Positions 1-8,921 of a DNA stretch of 44,870 nucleotides are shown one piece after another. A program made the position numbers and the translations under genes. Every line of letters starts with the position of its first letter. Position 1 is the stretch's first letter. Location of the stretch: positions 1 through 44,870 of the forward strand of contig NZ_JACESA010000020.1 in the NCBI RefSeq assembly GCF_013912065.1, given 5' to 3'. The DNA comes from Brevundimonas sp. (GTDB lineage: Bacteria > Pseudomonadota > Alphaproteobacteria > Caulobacterales > Caulobacteraceae). A model generated the notes under the pieces. It saw only the letters and a list, made by a program, of their open reading frames with translations. It had not been told where the DNA came from and did no database searches.

Positions 1-1089
1 CCCACGCCCCCCGCGCCACCCACGCCCCAGGACTATGAGACCAAGGAGCCGGGCCGGGGCCGACTGGCCGCCCGCCCCGAACACATCCCTCGCAAGGGCT
101 GGACCGACATCCTTTGGCGCACCGGCGGGTCGTATTTCGGCGACCGGGTCGGTTTCGTCGCCGGGGGCGTGACCTTCTTCACCCTTCTGTCGCTGTTCCC
201 GCTCCTGGGTAGTTTCGTGACCCTGTACGGCCTGTTCGCCGATCCGGCCGACGCCTGGAGTCGGCTGCAGCTTCTTTACGGGGTCATGCCGGACAGCATC
301 GCCCAGTTCCTGGGCGGCGAGATGCAGCGGCTGGCCGAGAACTCCAGCGGCCAGCTGACCTTCACCCTGATCTGGACCCTGGCCCTGTCGCTCTGGACCG
401 CCAATGGCGCGGTCAAGGTGCTCTTCTACGGGCTGAACATCGCCTATCACGAGGTCGAGCGGCGCAATATCGTCCGCTACAACCTGCTGTGCATGGGCTT
501 CACCGTCGGCGCCCTGGCCGCCCTGCTGCTGACCTCGTTGCTGGTCGTCGGGGTGCCGGTGGTGGTGCGGCTGTTCGGCCTGCAAGAGGAGTGGGGTCTG
601 TTGGCCCTGCTGCGCTGGCCCCTGCTTCTGGTCGGCTATGTGGCGGCCCTGACCCTGATCTACCGTTTCGGTCCATGCCGGCAGAAGGCGCGCTGGCGCT
701 GGCTGACGCCGGGGGCGATCTTCGCGGCGGTGCTCAGCCTGACGGTCTCCTTCGTCTTCAGCTGGTACCTGACCAACTTCGTCCGCACAGACAGCTACGG
801 CCCGCTGGCGGCCATCATGGGCTTCCTGCTGTGGACCTGGCTGTCGGTGCAGGTGATCCTGATGGGCGCGGAGCTGAACGCCGAGATCGAGCACCAGACC
901 GCCGTCGACACCACCACGGGCCGGGCCATGCCGATCGGCGAACGCGGGGCCCAGGTGGCCGACAGCATCGGCGCCCGGCGCGGCAACCCGGCCGCCCTGG
1001 CCTTCACCCAACGCCACGCCGAGGCGGTCGCCGACGCCCTGATGCGCCGTCGCAACCGCCGCGAACGCGATCAGGCGGCTACAGAATGA
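1..1089 (+). CDS. YihY/BrkB-family inner-membrane protein, 5' end outside window
   Basis: The reading frame is open from base 1, so the true start lies upstream. The visible part is 362 residues. After a Pro-rich, charged N-terminal stretch comes the family-typical segment with a short Trp-rich helix and the [19 protein letters not shown] membrane segment. Four or five further hydrophobic segments follow, including one ending in [20 protein letters not shown], which is characteristic of UPF0761/YihY proteins. The C-terminal ~70 residues are charged and probably cytoplasmic. The family is polytopic and its biochemical role is not established; older names such as RNase BN or virulence factor BrkB are misleading. 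A GTG at 169 could be taken as a start, but conserved family sequence precedes it. The gene runs tail to tail into hslU, with an 11-bp overlap of the 3' ends. Confidence 0.88.
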   Translation, partial: PTPPAPPTPQDYETKEPGRGRLAARPEHIPRKGWTDILWRTGGSYFGDRVGFVAGGVTFFTLLSLFPLLGSFVTLYGLFADPADAWSRLQLLYGVMPDSIAQFLGGEMQRLAENSSGQLTFTLIWTLALSLWTANGAVKVLFYGLNIAYHEVERRNIVRYNLLCMGFTVGALAALLLTSLLVVGVPVVVRLFGLQEEWGLLALLRWPLLLVGYVAALTLIYRFGPCRQKARWRWLTPGAIFAAVLSLTVSFVFSWYLTNFVRTDSYGPLAAIMGFLLWTWLSVQVILMGAELNAEIEHQTAVDTTTGRAMPIGERGAQVADSIGARRGNPAALAFTQRHAEAVADALMRRRNRRERDQAATE

Positions 1090-2380
1090 ACCGGCTCAGG
1101 TCCACGTCCTTGGTCAGGGCGTCCAGCTTGTCGCGCACCGCTGCGGCGTCGAAGGACACCGTCTGGCCCGCCAGGTCCGAGGCCTTGAAACTGGTCTCCT
1201 CCAGCACCCTCTCCAGCACGGTCTGAAGCCGCCGCGCGCCGATGTTCTCGACGGCCGAGTTGGCCGCCACCGCCGCATCGGCCATGGCCTCGACCGCATC
1301 GTCGGTGAAGACCAGGGTCACGTCCTCGGTGGCCAGAAGGGCCTGGTTCTGACGGATCAGATTGGCCTCGGGCTCGGTCAGGATGCGTTTGAAATCGTCG
1401 CGCGTCAGGGCCTTCAGCTCGACCCGGATCGGCAGCCGGCCCTGAAGCTCGGGCAGCAGGTCCGACGGCTTGGCGACGTGGAAGGCGCCCGAGGCGATGA
1501 ACAGCACATGGTCGGTCTTCACCGGCCCGTATTTGGTCGAGACAGTGGTGCCCTCGATCAGCGGCAGCAGGTCGCGCTGCACCCCCTCGCGCGACACGTC
1601 GGCGCCGGACGCCCCCTGGCGGGCCGCGACCTTGTCGATCTCGTCCAAGAAGACGATGCCCTCGTTCTCGGCCAGCAGCATGGCCTCCTTGGTCAGGCTG
1701 TCCTGGTCCAGCAGCTTGTCGCCCTCCTCGGCGATCAGGGGCGTGGTGGCGTCGCGAACCGTCAGCTTGACCGTCTTGGTCCGCCCGCCGCCCATCTTGC
1801 CCAGCATCTCCGACAGGTTCAGCAGGCCGACATTGCCGCCGCCCGGCAGGTCCAGCCCCTGGATCGGCGAGGCGGTGTCGGCCAGGGCGATCTCGATCTC
1901 CTTGTCGTCCAGTTCGCCGGCCCGCAGCTTCTTCCTGAAGCTGTCGCGCGTCGTCGGCCCGGCCCCGGGCCCGACCAGGGCGTCCAGAATCCGGTCCTCG
2001 GCCGCGCCCTCTGCCCGCGCCCGCACCTCGCCGCGCCGGCGGTCGCGCACCATGGCGATGGCGCTCTCGACCAGGTCGCGCATGATCTGGTCCACGTCGC
2101 GGCCGACATAGCCGACCTCAGTGAACTTGGTCGCCTCGACCTTCAGGAAGGGAGAGCCGGCCAGCTTGGCCAGCCGCCGGGCGATCTCGGTCTTGCCGAC
2201 GCCCGTGGGGCCGATCATCAGGATGTTCTTGGGCGTCACCTCGTCACGCAGATCCTCGGGTACGCGCTTGCGACGCCAGCGATTGCGCAGGGCCACGGCC
2301 ACGGCGCGCTTGGCGTCGTCCTGGCCGACGATATAGCGATCGAGTTCGGAAACGATTTCGCGGGGGGAGAGGTCAGTCAT
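1079..2380 (-). CDS. hslU: ATP-dependent protease ATPase subunit HslU (ClpY)
   Basis: 433 residues, the usual length. HslU is the AAA+ unfoldase that feeds substrates to the HslV peptidase in the cytoplasm. The N-terminus reads [20 protein letters not shown], as in the family. Walker A is GPTGVGKT at residues 57-64, and the GYVGRD pore-loop motif is at 90-95. The intermediate domain follows at roughly 110-240, then Walker [10 protein letters not shown]. The C-terminus [10 protein letters not shown] is the tail that docks into HslV. In many proteobacteria hslV lies immediately upstream. Here the upstream neighbour is an unrelated RTX gene, so hslV is either outside the window (for example left of the YihY gene) or elsewhere. 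The ATG is supported by the conserved N-terminus. The stop overlaps the convergent YihY gene. Confidence 0.97.
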   Translation of the reverse strand: MTDLSPREIVSELDRYIVGQDDAKRAVAVALRNRWRRKRVPEDLRDEVTPKNILMIGPTGVGKTEIARRLAKLAGSPFLKVEATKFTEVGYVGRDVDQIMRDLVESAIAMVRDRRRGEVRARAEGAAEDRILDALVGPGAGPTTRDSFRKKLRAGELDDKEIEIALADTASPIQGLDLPGGGNVGLLNLSEMLGKMGGGRTKTVKLTVRDATTPLIAEEGDKLLDQDSLTKEAMLLAENEGIVFLDEIDKVAARQGASGADVSREGVQRDLLPLIEGTTVSTKYGPVKTDHVLFIASGAFHVAKPSDLLPELQGRLPIRVELKALTRDDFKRILTEPEANLIRQNQALLATEDVTLVFTDDAVEAMADAAVAANSAVENIGARRLQTVLERVLEETSFKASDLAGQTVSFDAAAVRDKLDALTKDVDLSRFIL

Positions 2381-2478
2381 GGGGTGGAGATAGGGCGTCG
2401 GGAAGCGGAGCGGGAGGGGGCGGGGCCGACCGGCCGTTCCGGGACGAGAATAGACTCACAAATGACCACCCAGGATCA

Positions 2479-5469
2479 TTACACCCACGGATCGATGTGA
2501 TGGGCTTTGATCCACATCGGCAAACCTTCGACAAGGATCGGGTCGGAGGTGACCGGGAGGTCAAAGCCCTGGTCAACCGGATCAGCCGGTATGTTTAGCA
2601 CTGGCTCTTCAGTTCCAAACGGTTCGAACGTGATCCCGTCGGGGGATCTGAAAGCTCCGCCGTCAAATGCCGCAGGCATTACAAACGTATCGGCCGCGTG
2701 ATCCAGCATCACTGGCGAGCCGCCCTCTATGAAGAATGCTCGATCAAGATTGGCCTCCATCGGCCCACTGCGGGCTACCGCAGGATCAATGTCGCGAGCC
2801 TGGAGCGTCAGCGGAGCTCCGACCTTTTCGGCGGGCTCAGCGGCGGCAGACGACGCAAGATAGCCCTGATAATGGACGCCATTGTACCACAGGGGTGCGG
2901 TTAGCTGCTTGTGTTCGGTGCTCTCGGACAGGGACAGCAGGACATCGGCCCGGCTCCACTGGCCGCTGTCGAGCAGGTCGGTGTAGGATTTCAGGCCCAG
3001 CGGATCGACATTGCGGTCCAGACTGTAGGTGTAGATCAGCTTGACGAAGTCTGCGTTGTTCAGGGCCCCATAGCGGTCCTGAAACTCCACCGAACTGGCG
3101 AAGGCGGCGGCCATGCTATTGAGCGACCTGCCTGCGGCGATCTCCTGACGCCAGGCGTCGAGGCCGAACAGGTCCGGCAGGCGGTCAAAAGTGGCGTCGT
3201 ACAGACGTGCGATGATCAGAGTCGTCTGATCCGCGACCCACAGACCCTGAGCCAGTTGCGGGGCCGTCAACTGACGGTGTTCCACGCTCTCCGATAGAGA
3301 CAGCACCACGTCGCCGCGGCTCCAGGCCCCGCTCTTGAGCAGGTCGGTGTAGGATTTCAGCCCCAGGGGATCGACGTTGCGGTCCAGGCAGAAGTTATAC
3401 AGCAACGAGACGAAGGCGTCGTCGTCCAGCGCCCCGTAGCGGGCCTTGAACTCATCTGAGTTCACGAAGCTGTTGGCCATTTGGGCAAGGGTCGTTCCGG
3501 CCGCCCGCGCCTGCAGCCAGCCGTCCAGCCCAAACGCGTCCGGCCCGCGATCCAAGGTGGCGTCATAGATGCGCAGGATTTCGGCAGCGACGCTGTTCTC
3601 GTCGTAGGTGATTGAGCCGTCGAGAAATTTCAGAGTTTCGACGGAGACCAAGGTGTCGGTTCCGCCCTCCGGCCCGCCTGACACCGCCGTGTGCGAAGCC
3701 GCATACTGACGCCGCGCCCCGCCATAGACCGCCGTATCTACCCCTTCCCCACCGTCCAAAACATCCGAACCACCCCCGCCAGTAAGAGTGTCTTTGCCCG
3801 CAAGGCCGGTGAGAATATCGTTTGAACCCGCCCCCTTCAGGACGTCTGTGCCGGCTGTTCCGGTGACGGTCTGCCGCGATTGGGCGGACAACGCCCCGTT
3901 GACGATGTCATAGACACCGTCGCTGAACGACACGGCCTCAACATTCGTAAGGGTGTCGCGGCCTCCGGCCGAGACCACCACGACGCTGGTTCCCACATAA
4001 CTGACGGTCGCCGCGGTGCGGAGCGCCGAGATAACAGCGGTGTCATAACCCGCGCCACCATCTAGGATGTCGTCACCCGCCGCGCCCTCGAGACGATCGT
4101 CGCCGTCGCCGCCTTCTAGCCGGTCGTCGCCAGCCTCGCCGTAGAGCGCGTCATTACCCCCGAGGCCGTAGAGAGTTTCTGCGCTGGCCGTGCCCCTGAG
4201 AATTTCGTCTGCGGCCGTTCCAACAATCGCGGGCGCCGCGTCACTGAGCTGGACGAGCCGGTCAGCGAACTGAAGCCACTCTACGTTCCTCAGCGTGTCG
4301 CTTCCTGTCGCGCTGCTGGTGACTGTCGTCACCCCGTTGACGGTCGTGATTGTGAAATCACTGAACGCGCCGGCATAGAATGCGGTATCTGCCCCAGACC
4401 CGCCGTCGATGATGTCGTCGCCGGTGCCGCCCTCGATCGCATCATCACCGTTGTCGCCGGAGATCGCGTCTGAACCGGACCCCCCATAGATCTCATCATC
4501 CCCGTCGCCTCCGAACAGGGCGTCGTTACCCTGCTCGCCATCAATGAGATCATCACCGCCCGCGCCTCGGATCGTGTCGCGCCCAAGATAGCCAAAGAAG
4601 ACGTCGCTACCCGCCGACCCCAGGGCGGTGTCGTCGTCCTCGCCCAAGTCGACGATGCCGTTGATCCAGCCGCCGGTCAGATCGACGAAGTCGGCGCCCG
4701 TACCCATATCCACGTCGCCGTTGATAACGTTGTAGTTGCGCAGCACATCAGCCCCAGCGCCAAGGATGACATAGCCGTTCACCACGCCGTAGTTGGCGAT
4801 ATTCTCAATTGTAGGCTGTGATGGAGAATAACCGCCATCACGGCCGTAGATGGCGACGTCGGCTGTAATGACGCCACGGTTGATGATGTTCGGAGCGGTG
4901 ACGGCTTGGGCCAGACCGGACACGACCAAGCCGAAGCTTTGGCCAGACGAAGCGCTGACGATGATGTCGCCTTTATTTTCGAAAGTATAGCCCTCGAAGC
5001 GGTCGATATAAACACCAGCCGCCGATGTGCCGCCTTGAACTGTGACTAGCCCTGTATTGCTGACCTTACCGCCATTCACGAGATACATGCCTGTGGCGTT
5101 ACCGGTCGCCGTAACGGTCAGAGTGCCTGAATTATCGAAAACCTGACCTGGAGACCAGGTATAAACACCGTAGGCTGTGGTTCCGCTGACCGTAATCTGG
5201 CCGCTATTTTTGATCGCCGCCATCCACTGAGGCGAATAGAAGCCGTAAGCGGTTTCGGTGCCCTGGACCTCGATGAGCCCGGCGTTGTGGAGCGACCCAG
5301 AGGAAACATAGGAGTAAAAGCCCATGGCGCCCGCGCCAGTTGCGCGAATCGTGCCATAATTGGTGAACTCGATGGAGCTCAATCCGTAAGCTTCGAATGC
5401 AGGTCCCGAGTTGCTGGTGTAGACCTCATCACGCTCGATAATGAAATTCGAAGAAATATTGATCGCCAC
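2479..5469 (-). CDS. RTX-type calcium-binding secreted protein with two DUF4214 domains
   Basis: 996 residues with a GTG start; a G-rich tract about 8-15 bases upstream can act as the ribosome-binding site. There is no N-terminal signal peptide, as expected for type I secretion. Residues ~30-180 hold about five imperfect repeats of ~30-35 residues built on N-x-G-x-I/L-x-V plus a G-F/V-Y step, suggesting a beta-solenoid. RTX nonapeptide repeats (GGxGxDxUx) lie at ~295-362, 416-476 and 537-578. Two DUF4214 copies lie at ~628-735 and 752-858, both containing LDRNVDPLGLKSYTDLL. The C-terminal ~130 residues are acidic and Pro-rich and probably carry the secretion signal. No HlyB/HlyD/TolC-type genes are in the window. 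The likely role is a cell-surface or extracellular protein such as an adhesin or S-layer-associated protein; the exact function is unknown. The gene is less GC-rich than its neighbours and sits between hslU and ppa, which suggests acquisition. Confidence 0.9.
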   Translation of the reverse strand: MAINISSNFIIERDEVYTSNSGPAFEAYGLSSIEFTNYGTIRATGAGAMGFYSYVSSGSLHNAGLIEVQGTETAYGFYSPQWMAAIKNSGQITVSGTTAYGVYTWSPGQVFDNSGTLTVTATGNATGMYLVNGGKVSNTGLVTVQGGTSAAGVYIDRFEGYTFENKGDIIVSASSGQSFGLVVSGLAQAVTAPNIINRGVITADVAIYGRDGGYSPSQPTIENIANYGVVNGYVILGAGADVLRNYNVINGDVDMGTGADFVDLTGGWINGIVDLGEDDDTALGSAGSDVFFGYLGRDTIRGAGGDDLIDGEQGNDALFGGDGDDEIYGGSGSDAISGDNGDDAIEGGTGDDIIDGGSGADTAFYAGAFSDFTITTVNGVTTVTSSATGSDTLRNVEWLQFADRLVQLSDAAPAIVGTAADEILRGTASAETLYGLGGNDALYGEAGDDRLEGGDGDDRLEGAAGDDILDGGAGYDTAVISALRTAATVSYVGTSVVVVSAGGRDTLTNVEAVSFSDGVYDIVNGALSAQSRQTVTGTAGTDVLKGAGSNDILTGLAGKDTLTGGGGSDVLDGGEGVDTAVYGGARRQYAASHTAVSGGPEGGTDTLVSVETLKFLDGSITYDENSVAAEILRIYDATLDRGPDAFGLDGWLQARAAGTTLAQMANSFVNSDEFKARYGALDDDAFVSLLYNFCLDRNVDPLGLKSYTDLLKSGAWSRGDVVLSLSESVEHRQLTAPQLAQGLWVADQTTLIIARLYDATFDRLPDLFGLDAWRQEIAAGRSLNSMAAAFASSVEFQDRYGALNNADFVKLIYTYSLDRNVDPLGLKSYTDLLDSGQWSRADVLLSLSESTEHKQLTAPLWYNGVHYQGYLASSAAAEPAEKVGAPLTLQARDIDPAVARSGPMEANLDRAFFIEGGSPVMLDHAADTFVMPAAFDGGAFRSPDGITFEPFGTEEPVLNIPADPVDQGFDLPVTSDPILVEGLPMWIKAHHIDPWV

Positions 5470-5490
5470 CGATGAACCCCATCCCCTGCT

Positions 5491-5525
5491 ACAACCTGAG
5501 CTTTATCGATCGATAGTCAGGTTGT
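5491..5525. promoter_or_regulatory. Nested palindrome in the RTX gene leader
   Basis: ACAACCTGA (5491-5499) pairs with TCAGGTTGT (5517-5525). Between the arms lies the perfect 12-bp palindrome TATCGATCGATA (5504-5515). The element lies 22-56 bp before the GTG start of the RTX gene, so it could be an operator for a dimeric regulator or an mRNA hairpin in the leader. The sequence match is certain; the function is inferred. Confidence 0.55.
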
Positions 5526-5803
5526 CACGCTGTCTACTGTCAAATTTTACGGAGTTGATACGCTAGAGCATCAAAGCGTGGCGCTGCGGCAATGCGGCCG
5601 TCAGTCAGGGCGAAAGACAACCTAGACGGGATAGCTTAAGTAAAATGTCCACACCGTATCCGGGCTACGTCCCATCGCCAAGCGGCGGGAGGAGACAGAT
5701 GTTTGGCAGCGTCACACCGGGGCGCGTCAGTCCGGCGTTCCTAGCCCATAGGCCGCCAGCTTTGCCCAAGGAGAAGATTACGACCTGGAGGGCGCTAAGC
5801 AGC

Positions 5804-5835
5804 AAAAAGGCGCCCTCCGGACGGGAGGACGCCTT
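5804..5835 (-). terminator. Rho-independent terminator of ppa
   Basis: Read on the minus strand, a hairpin of 11 pairs with one mismatch (arms 5807-5818 and 5824-5835) is followed by five T residues. It lies about 30 bp after the ppa stop codon. Confidence 0.9.
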
Positions 5836-5863
5836 GATGCGTTCCGCGATGTGGCGCCTTAGA

Positions 5864-6424
5864 TCAGGCGGCCTTGCCGGCCTTCTTGGCGGCCAGCTTG
5901 TCCTGGTGGGCCTGCATGCCCTTGGCGATCATTTCGGCGGCCTCGCCGGCGTCGCCCCAGCCCTTGACCGTGACCGACTTGCCCTTCTCCAGGTCCTTGT
6001 AGTGGGTGAAGAAGTGTTCGATCTGCTCGATCAGGATGGCCGGCAGCTGACGATAGCTGGCGACGTCGGTGTAATAGGGGTTCAGCTTGTCGACCGGCAC
6101 GGCCAGGATCTTCTCGTCGCCGCCGGCCTCGTCGACCATCATCAGCACGCCGATGGGACGCGAGCGGATGACGCAACCCGGCACCACCGGGGTCGGGTTC
6201 AGCACGATCACGTCGCAGGGGTCGCCGTCGTCCGACAGGGTGTGCGGCACGAAACCGTAGTTGCCCGGATAATACATGGCGGTGTGCAGGAAGCGGTCGA
6301 CGAACAGGGCGCCGGACTCCTTGTCCATCTCGTATTTCACCGGCAGGCCGCCCTGCGGGATCTCGATGACGACGTTGATGTCCCAGGGAGCGTTCGGGCC
6401 GACCGGAATGGCGTCGAGGTTCAT
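5864..6424 (-). CDS. ppa: Inorganic pyrophosphatase, family I
   Basis: 186 residues, a normal bacterial length. The enzyme hydrolyses pyrophosphate to two phosphates in the cytoplasm, with divalent metal, and pulls biosynthetic reactions forward. The start [13 protein letters not shown], the segment [17 protein letters not shown], the [19 protein letters not shown] stretch and the metal-binding signature [10 protein letters not shown] (around residues 66-76) are all diagnostic. The C-terminus is Lys/Ala-rich and variable. A strong terminator follows the stop, so the gene appears to be transcribed alone. It is divergent from the DUF599 gene, separated by a 126-bp control region. Confidence 0.97.
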   Translation of the reverse strand: MNLDAIPVGPNAPWDINVVIEIPQGGLPVKYEMDKESGALFVDRFLHTAMYYPGNYGFVPHTLSDDGDPCDVIVLNPTPVVPGCVIRSRPIGVLMMVDEAGGDEKILAVPVDKLNPYYTDVASYRQLPAILIEQIEHFFTHYKDLEKGKSVTVKGWGDAGEAAEMIAKGMQAHQDKLAAKKAGKAA

Positions 6425-6550
6425 GGCGGATCTTTGCTGCGCTGCGAAATTCTGTGAGGCGATGGGTGATAGGACGGCCGCGCCGCCTCGGCAAGCGCGA
6501 CGTGCGTCGATGGTCTTGCGCCCCGGCCCGGACTGGGTTCATTTCTCCCG

Positions 6551-7234
6551 ATGACCTGGGTTGATTGGGCCGCGCTGGCGCTCTTCTTCATATGCTGGCT
6601 CGGCTATGGGCCGATCCTGAAGTTCGTCGGTCGCCACGGCGGGTCGCTGAACGACGACATGGCCCATGTCCGCAAGGTGTGGATGGCCTCCATGACCCAC
6701 AGGGAGATCCGGCTGGTCGACAGCCAGCTGATGGGCCATTCGATCAACTCCGCCTCCTTCTTCGCCTCGACCAATCTGCTGCTGATCGCGGCCGTGGGGG
6801 GCATCTTGTTCGGGGGCGAGAGCAAGCTGGAGGGGTTCGCCGCGGTCGGGGCGGACAATGTGCCGATCAAGATCCTGGAGGCCAAGCTGGCCCTGGTGCT
6901 GATCTGCCTGACGCGCGGTTTTCTCGATTTCATCTGGGCCCTGCGCCAGATGAACTACACCCTGGCCCTGATCGGTTCGGCGCCGGAGCTTCATCACAAG
7001 ACTGACCGCAAAGCCTTCGGGGAAGCGGCCGCCGAACTATTGAACCCGGCGCTCAGTTCGTTCAGCCAGGGGGTCAGGGGCTATTATTTCGCCCTGGCGG
7101 CCGCCGCCTGGCTGTTCGGGCCGCTGTGGCTGGCCCTGGGCGTGGCCTCGTCCTTCGGCCTGCTGATCTATCGCCAAGAAGCCTCGCCCGCCGCACGCGC
7201 CATTCGCATCGCGCGCCGCCTGCTAGGTGAATGA
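6551..7234 (+). CDS. DUF599 family membrane protein
   Basis: 227 residues. A hydrophobic N-terminal helix (TWVDWAALALFFICWLGYG) is followed by the soluble segment that typifies DUF599, with VWMASMTHREIRLVDSQLMG and SINSASFFASTNLLLIAA. A further hydrophobic stretch at ~105-125 and a C-terminal pair at ~175-210 give about four membrane segments. The family is widespread in proteobacteria and has no established function. The start ATG at 6551 fits the hydrophobic N-terminus. The gene is divergent from ppa. A terminator lies 210 bp downstream, but the interval also contains a promoter, so that terminator may belong to a separate small RNA. Confidence 0.85.
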   Translation: MTWVDWAALALFFICWLGYGPILKFVGRHGGSLNDDMAHVRKVWMASMTHREIRLVDSQLMGHSINSASFFASTNLLLIAAVGGILFGGESKLEGFAAVGADNVPIKILEAKLALVLICLTRGFLDFIWALRQMNYTLALIGSAPELHHKTDRKAFGEAAAELLNPALSSFSQGVRGYYFALAAAAWLFGPLWLALGVASSFGLLIYRQEASPAARAIRIARRLLGE

Positions 7235-7354
7235 CGGTTATTTTGCATTTGCGTCAGGGGGCGGAGCGACCACGGTCTCGCCCCAGCGGCGAAATGGGGC
7301 GGCGGATGCCGCAATTGCGTAACATCCCGTGACCCCGGACAGCCCTCAAAAGGG

Positions 7355-7383
7355 TTGACCGATTGTGCATCGCAACCTAGATT
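7355..7383 (+). promoter_or_regulatory. Sigma-70-type promoter of a candidate small RNA
   Basis: TTGACC (7355-7360) and TAGATT (7378-7383) are separated by exactly 17 bp, a near-consensus housekeeping promoter. There is no ORF between it and the terminator at 7446-7473, which points to a short non-coding transcript. Confidence 0.6.
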
Positions 7384-7389
7384 GACCTT

Positions 7390-7473
7390 CGACGCCTTCG
7401 GGCGTCTTGCCCTTCCTGGGCGTTTCCTCCCTATAGACTTTATATGCCGCGCCTCCGGGCGCGGCTTTTTTTT
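7390..7473 (+). ncRNA. Candidate small regulatory RNA, about 84 nt
   Basis: The predicted transcript starts just after the TTGACC-N17-TAGATT promoter. It begins with a 6-bp hairpin closed by a TTCG tetraloop (7391-7406). Next comes a second small hairpin GCCC/GGGC (7409-7421), then a single-stranded pyrimidine stretch TTCCTCCC (7424-7431) resembling an anti-Shine-Dalgarno seed. It ends in a strong 8-bp GC hairpin with eight T residues (7446-7473). This is the layout of trans-acting sRNAs in alphaproteobacteria. No known family was recognised. The alternative is that the terminator simply ends the upstream DUF599 transcript. Confidence 0.55.
7446..7473 (+). terminator. Rho-independent terminator
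   Basis: Stem GCCGCGCC (7446-7453) pairs with GGCGCGGC (7458-7465) around a 4-base loop and is followed by eight T residues (7466-7473). It ends the candidate sRNA and would also stop read-through from the DUF599 gene towards the convergent amidohydrolase gene. Confidence 0.93.
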
Positions 7474-7499
7474 GACTTATCGTCGATCACTCTCGTAAT

Positions 7500-8324
7500 T
7501 CAGTCCGTCCAGGCCTCGGCGCACAGGGCGGCGATGACGCGATCCAGCGCCTTTCGGGTCGTTGCAAGGGCCGCGTTGGGCGTCTGACTCGCCTCGTCGA
7601 GATAGAGTTTGCGGCTCAGTTCGACCTGGATCGCGCCGTATCCGTCCTGGGGCCGGCCCCAGGTCTGGGTCGACCAGCCGCCGGCATAGGGATGGTTCAG
7701 GGCCACCCGCCAGCCCAGCCCTTCGAACAGGTCGCGCAGCCGCCGCGTCAGCCGCGTCTGACACGAGGATCCGTGCCGGTCGCCCAGCACCACCTCGGCC
7801 CCCACGGCCCGCGTCGGCATCGAATGCCAGTCGATCAGCACCGCCCTGCCGTGCCGCGCGCGGGTCTCTTGCATCAATCCCGCCAGGGCCGCGTGATAGG
7901 GGGTGTGGGCGTTGCGGATACGCGCCTGCGCCTCGGCCATCGACAGACGGCGGTCGTAGAGCGGCAGGCCGTCGCCCGACAGGCGTGGAATGACGCCGTA
8001 GCCGGCGCGGGTCTTGGCCCCGACCGGGCCATCGACGTCGGCGATCAGGTCGGGGTCCAGTTCGGCCGGGTCGCGGTTCAGGTCCAGATAGGCCCGGCCG
8101 ATCCTCGCCTCGATCAGCGGCGCCCCGCACGCCGGGCCCTGACGCACCAGGGTCCCGACCAGGGCGTCCTCGGCGCTTTTCAGGCTGGACCGGGCCAGAC
8201 CGGCGCCCGCGCCCATGTCGTCAGGATAGACGTCGCCGGAATGGGGCGAGGCGAACACCAGGGCCGTAGGCGGCGCCGCGGCGGGCGGCAGGGTGATGGC
8301 GAAACTGGCCCCGTCCGTGGTCAT
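7500..8324 (-). CDS. N-formylglutamate amidohydrolase family protein
   Basis: 274 residues. The family hydrolyses N-formyl-L-glutamate to formate and glutamate (HutG-type), or related N-acyl amino acids, using zinc. The N-terminal motif FASPHSGDVYPDD carries the conserved metal-binding His. IEARIGRAYLDLNRDPAELD and VLIDWHSMP are further family blocks, as is the C-terminal HPYAGGWSTQTWG. No other hut genes are nearby, so the role may be general deformylation rather than histidine breakdown. The gene is divergent from cpdR across about 118 bp. The stop lies 27 bp from the end of the sRNA terminator, so the two transcription units converge. Confidence 0.88.
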   Translation of the reverse strand: MTTDGASFAITLPPAAAPPTALVFASPHSGDVYPDDMGAGAGLARSSLKSAEDALVGTLVRQGPACGAPLIEARIGRAYLDLNRDPAELDPDLIADVDGPVGAKTRAGYGVIPRLSGDGLPLYDRRLSMAEAQARIRNAHTPYHAALAGLMQETRARHGRAVLIDWHSMPTRAVGAEVVLGDRHGSSCQTRLTRRLRDLFEGLGWRVALNHPYAGGWSTQTWGRPQDGYGAIQVELSRKLYLDEASQTPNAALATTRKALDRVIAALCAEAWTD

Positions 8325-8442
8325 GATCCTCGCATAGCGGGTTTTTCCTTGTGGAAGGAAGGCGGCCCGCCGACGAATTTCATCGCCGGTTTACCGTTGT
8401 CGGCCTAGCCTTGCCGGTCTGTACTCAAGGGACCTTCTCGAA

Positions 8443-8799
8443 ATGGCGCGTATCCTCCTGGCCGAAGACGACAGTTCGCTGCGGGGCTTTCTGACCCGCG
8501 CGCTGGAGCGGGCGGGCCACCAGGTCATCGATTGCGAGAACGGCGACGACGCCATCGACGCCCTCGAGCACGGTCCCTACGACCTGCTGCTGACCGACAT
8601 CGTCATGCCGGGCGCCGACGGGATCGAGGTGGCCCGCGTCGCCGCCGCCCGCCAGCCGGGCCTGCGCATCATGTTCATCACCGGTTTCGCCGCCGTCGCC
8701 CTGACCGCCGCCCAGGCCTCGCCCCAGGCCAAGGTCCTGTCCAAGCCGGTCCATCTTCGCGACCTGGTCAACGAGGTCGAACGGATGGTCGCGGCCTGA
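8443..8799 (+). CDS. cpdR: Single-domain response regulator CpdR
   Basis: 118 residues, one receiver domain with no output domain. In Caulobacter, unphosphorylated CpdR acts as an adaptor that primes ClpXP for cell-cycle proteolysis (for example PdeA, and CtrA through RcdA/PopA). The CckA-ChpT relay inactivates it by phosphorylation. The acidic pocket is ED at residues 8-10, the phospho-acceptor is D52 in LLLTDIVMP, and the conserved Lys is in VLSKPVHLRDLVNEVERM. The IMFITGFAAVAL block and the Ala-Ala C-terminus match what I recall of CpdR very closely. The start MARILLAEDD is the expected one. Divergent from the amidohydrolase gene. Confidence 0.92.
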   Translation: MARILLAEDDSSLRGFLTRALERAGHQVIDCENGDDAIDALEHGPYDLLLTDIVMPGADGIEVARVAAARQPGLRIMFITGFAAVALTAAQASPQAKVLSKPVHLRDLVNEVERMVAA

Positions 8800-8921
8800 G
8801 TTTTGGATTGAACGGCGTTTTCGAGAAATCTCGATCTTGCCGTGAAATCGTCTTGATGCCGGCGGGTCGTTTCGCTATACGACCGCCTCCCACCCCGGGG
8901 CGACCTCCTGGGGCCTACGGC

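Larger units (their letters stand above)
5470..5863. other. Intergenic region between the RTX gene and ppa
   Basis: 394 bp without a credible gene. The half next to the RTX gene holds a nested palindrome (5491-5525) and, on the minus strand, a perfect TTGACA (5538-5543) that could be a -35 element, although no convincing -10 sits at 17 bp. The half next to ppa ends in the ppa terminator (5804-5835). The long plus-strand reading frame crossing the right end is an antisense shadow of ppa. Confidence 0.6.

Noticed and set aside
5645-6457. 270-codon open frame on the plus strand
   Set aside because: Antisense to ppa and its terminator; no ribosome-binding site.
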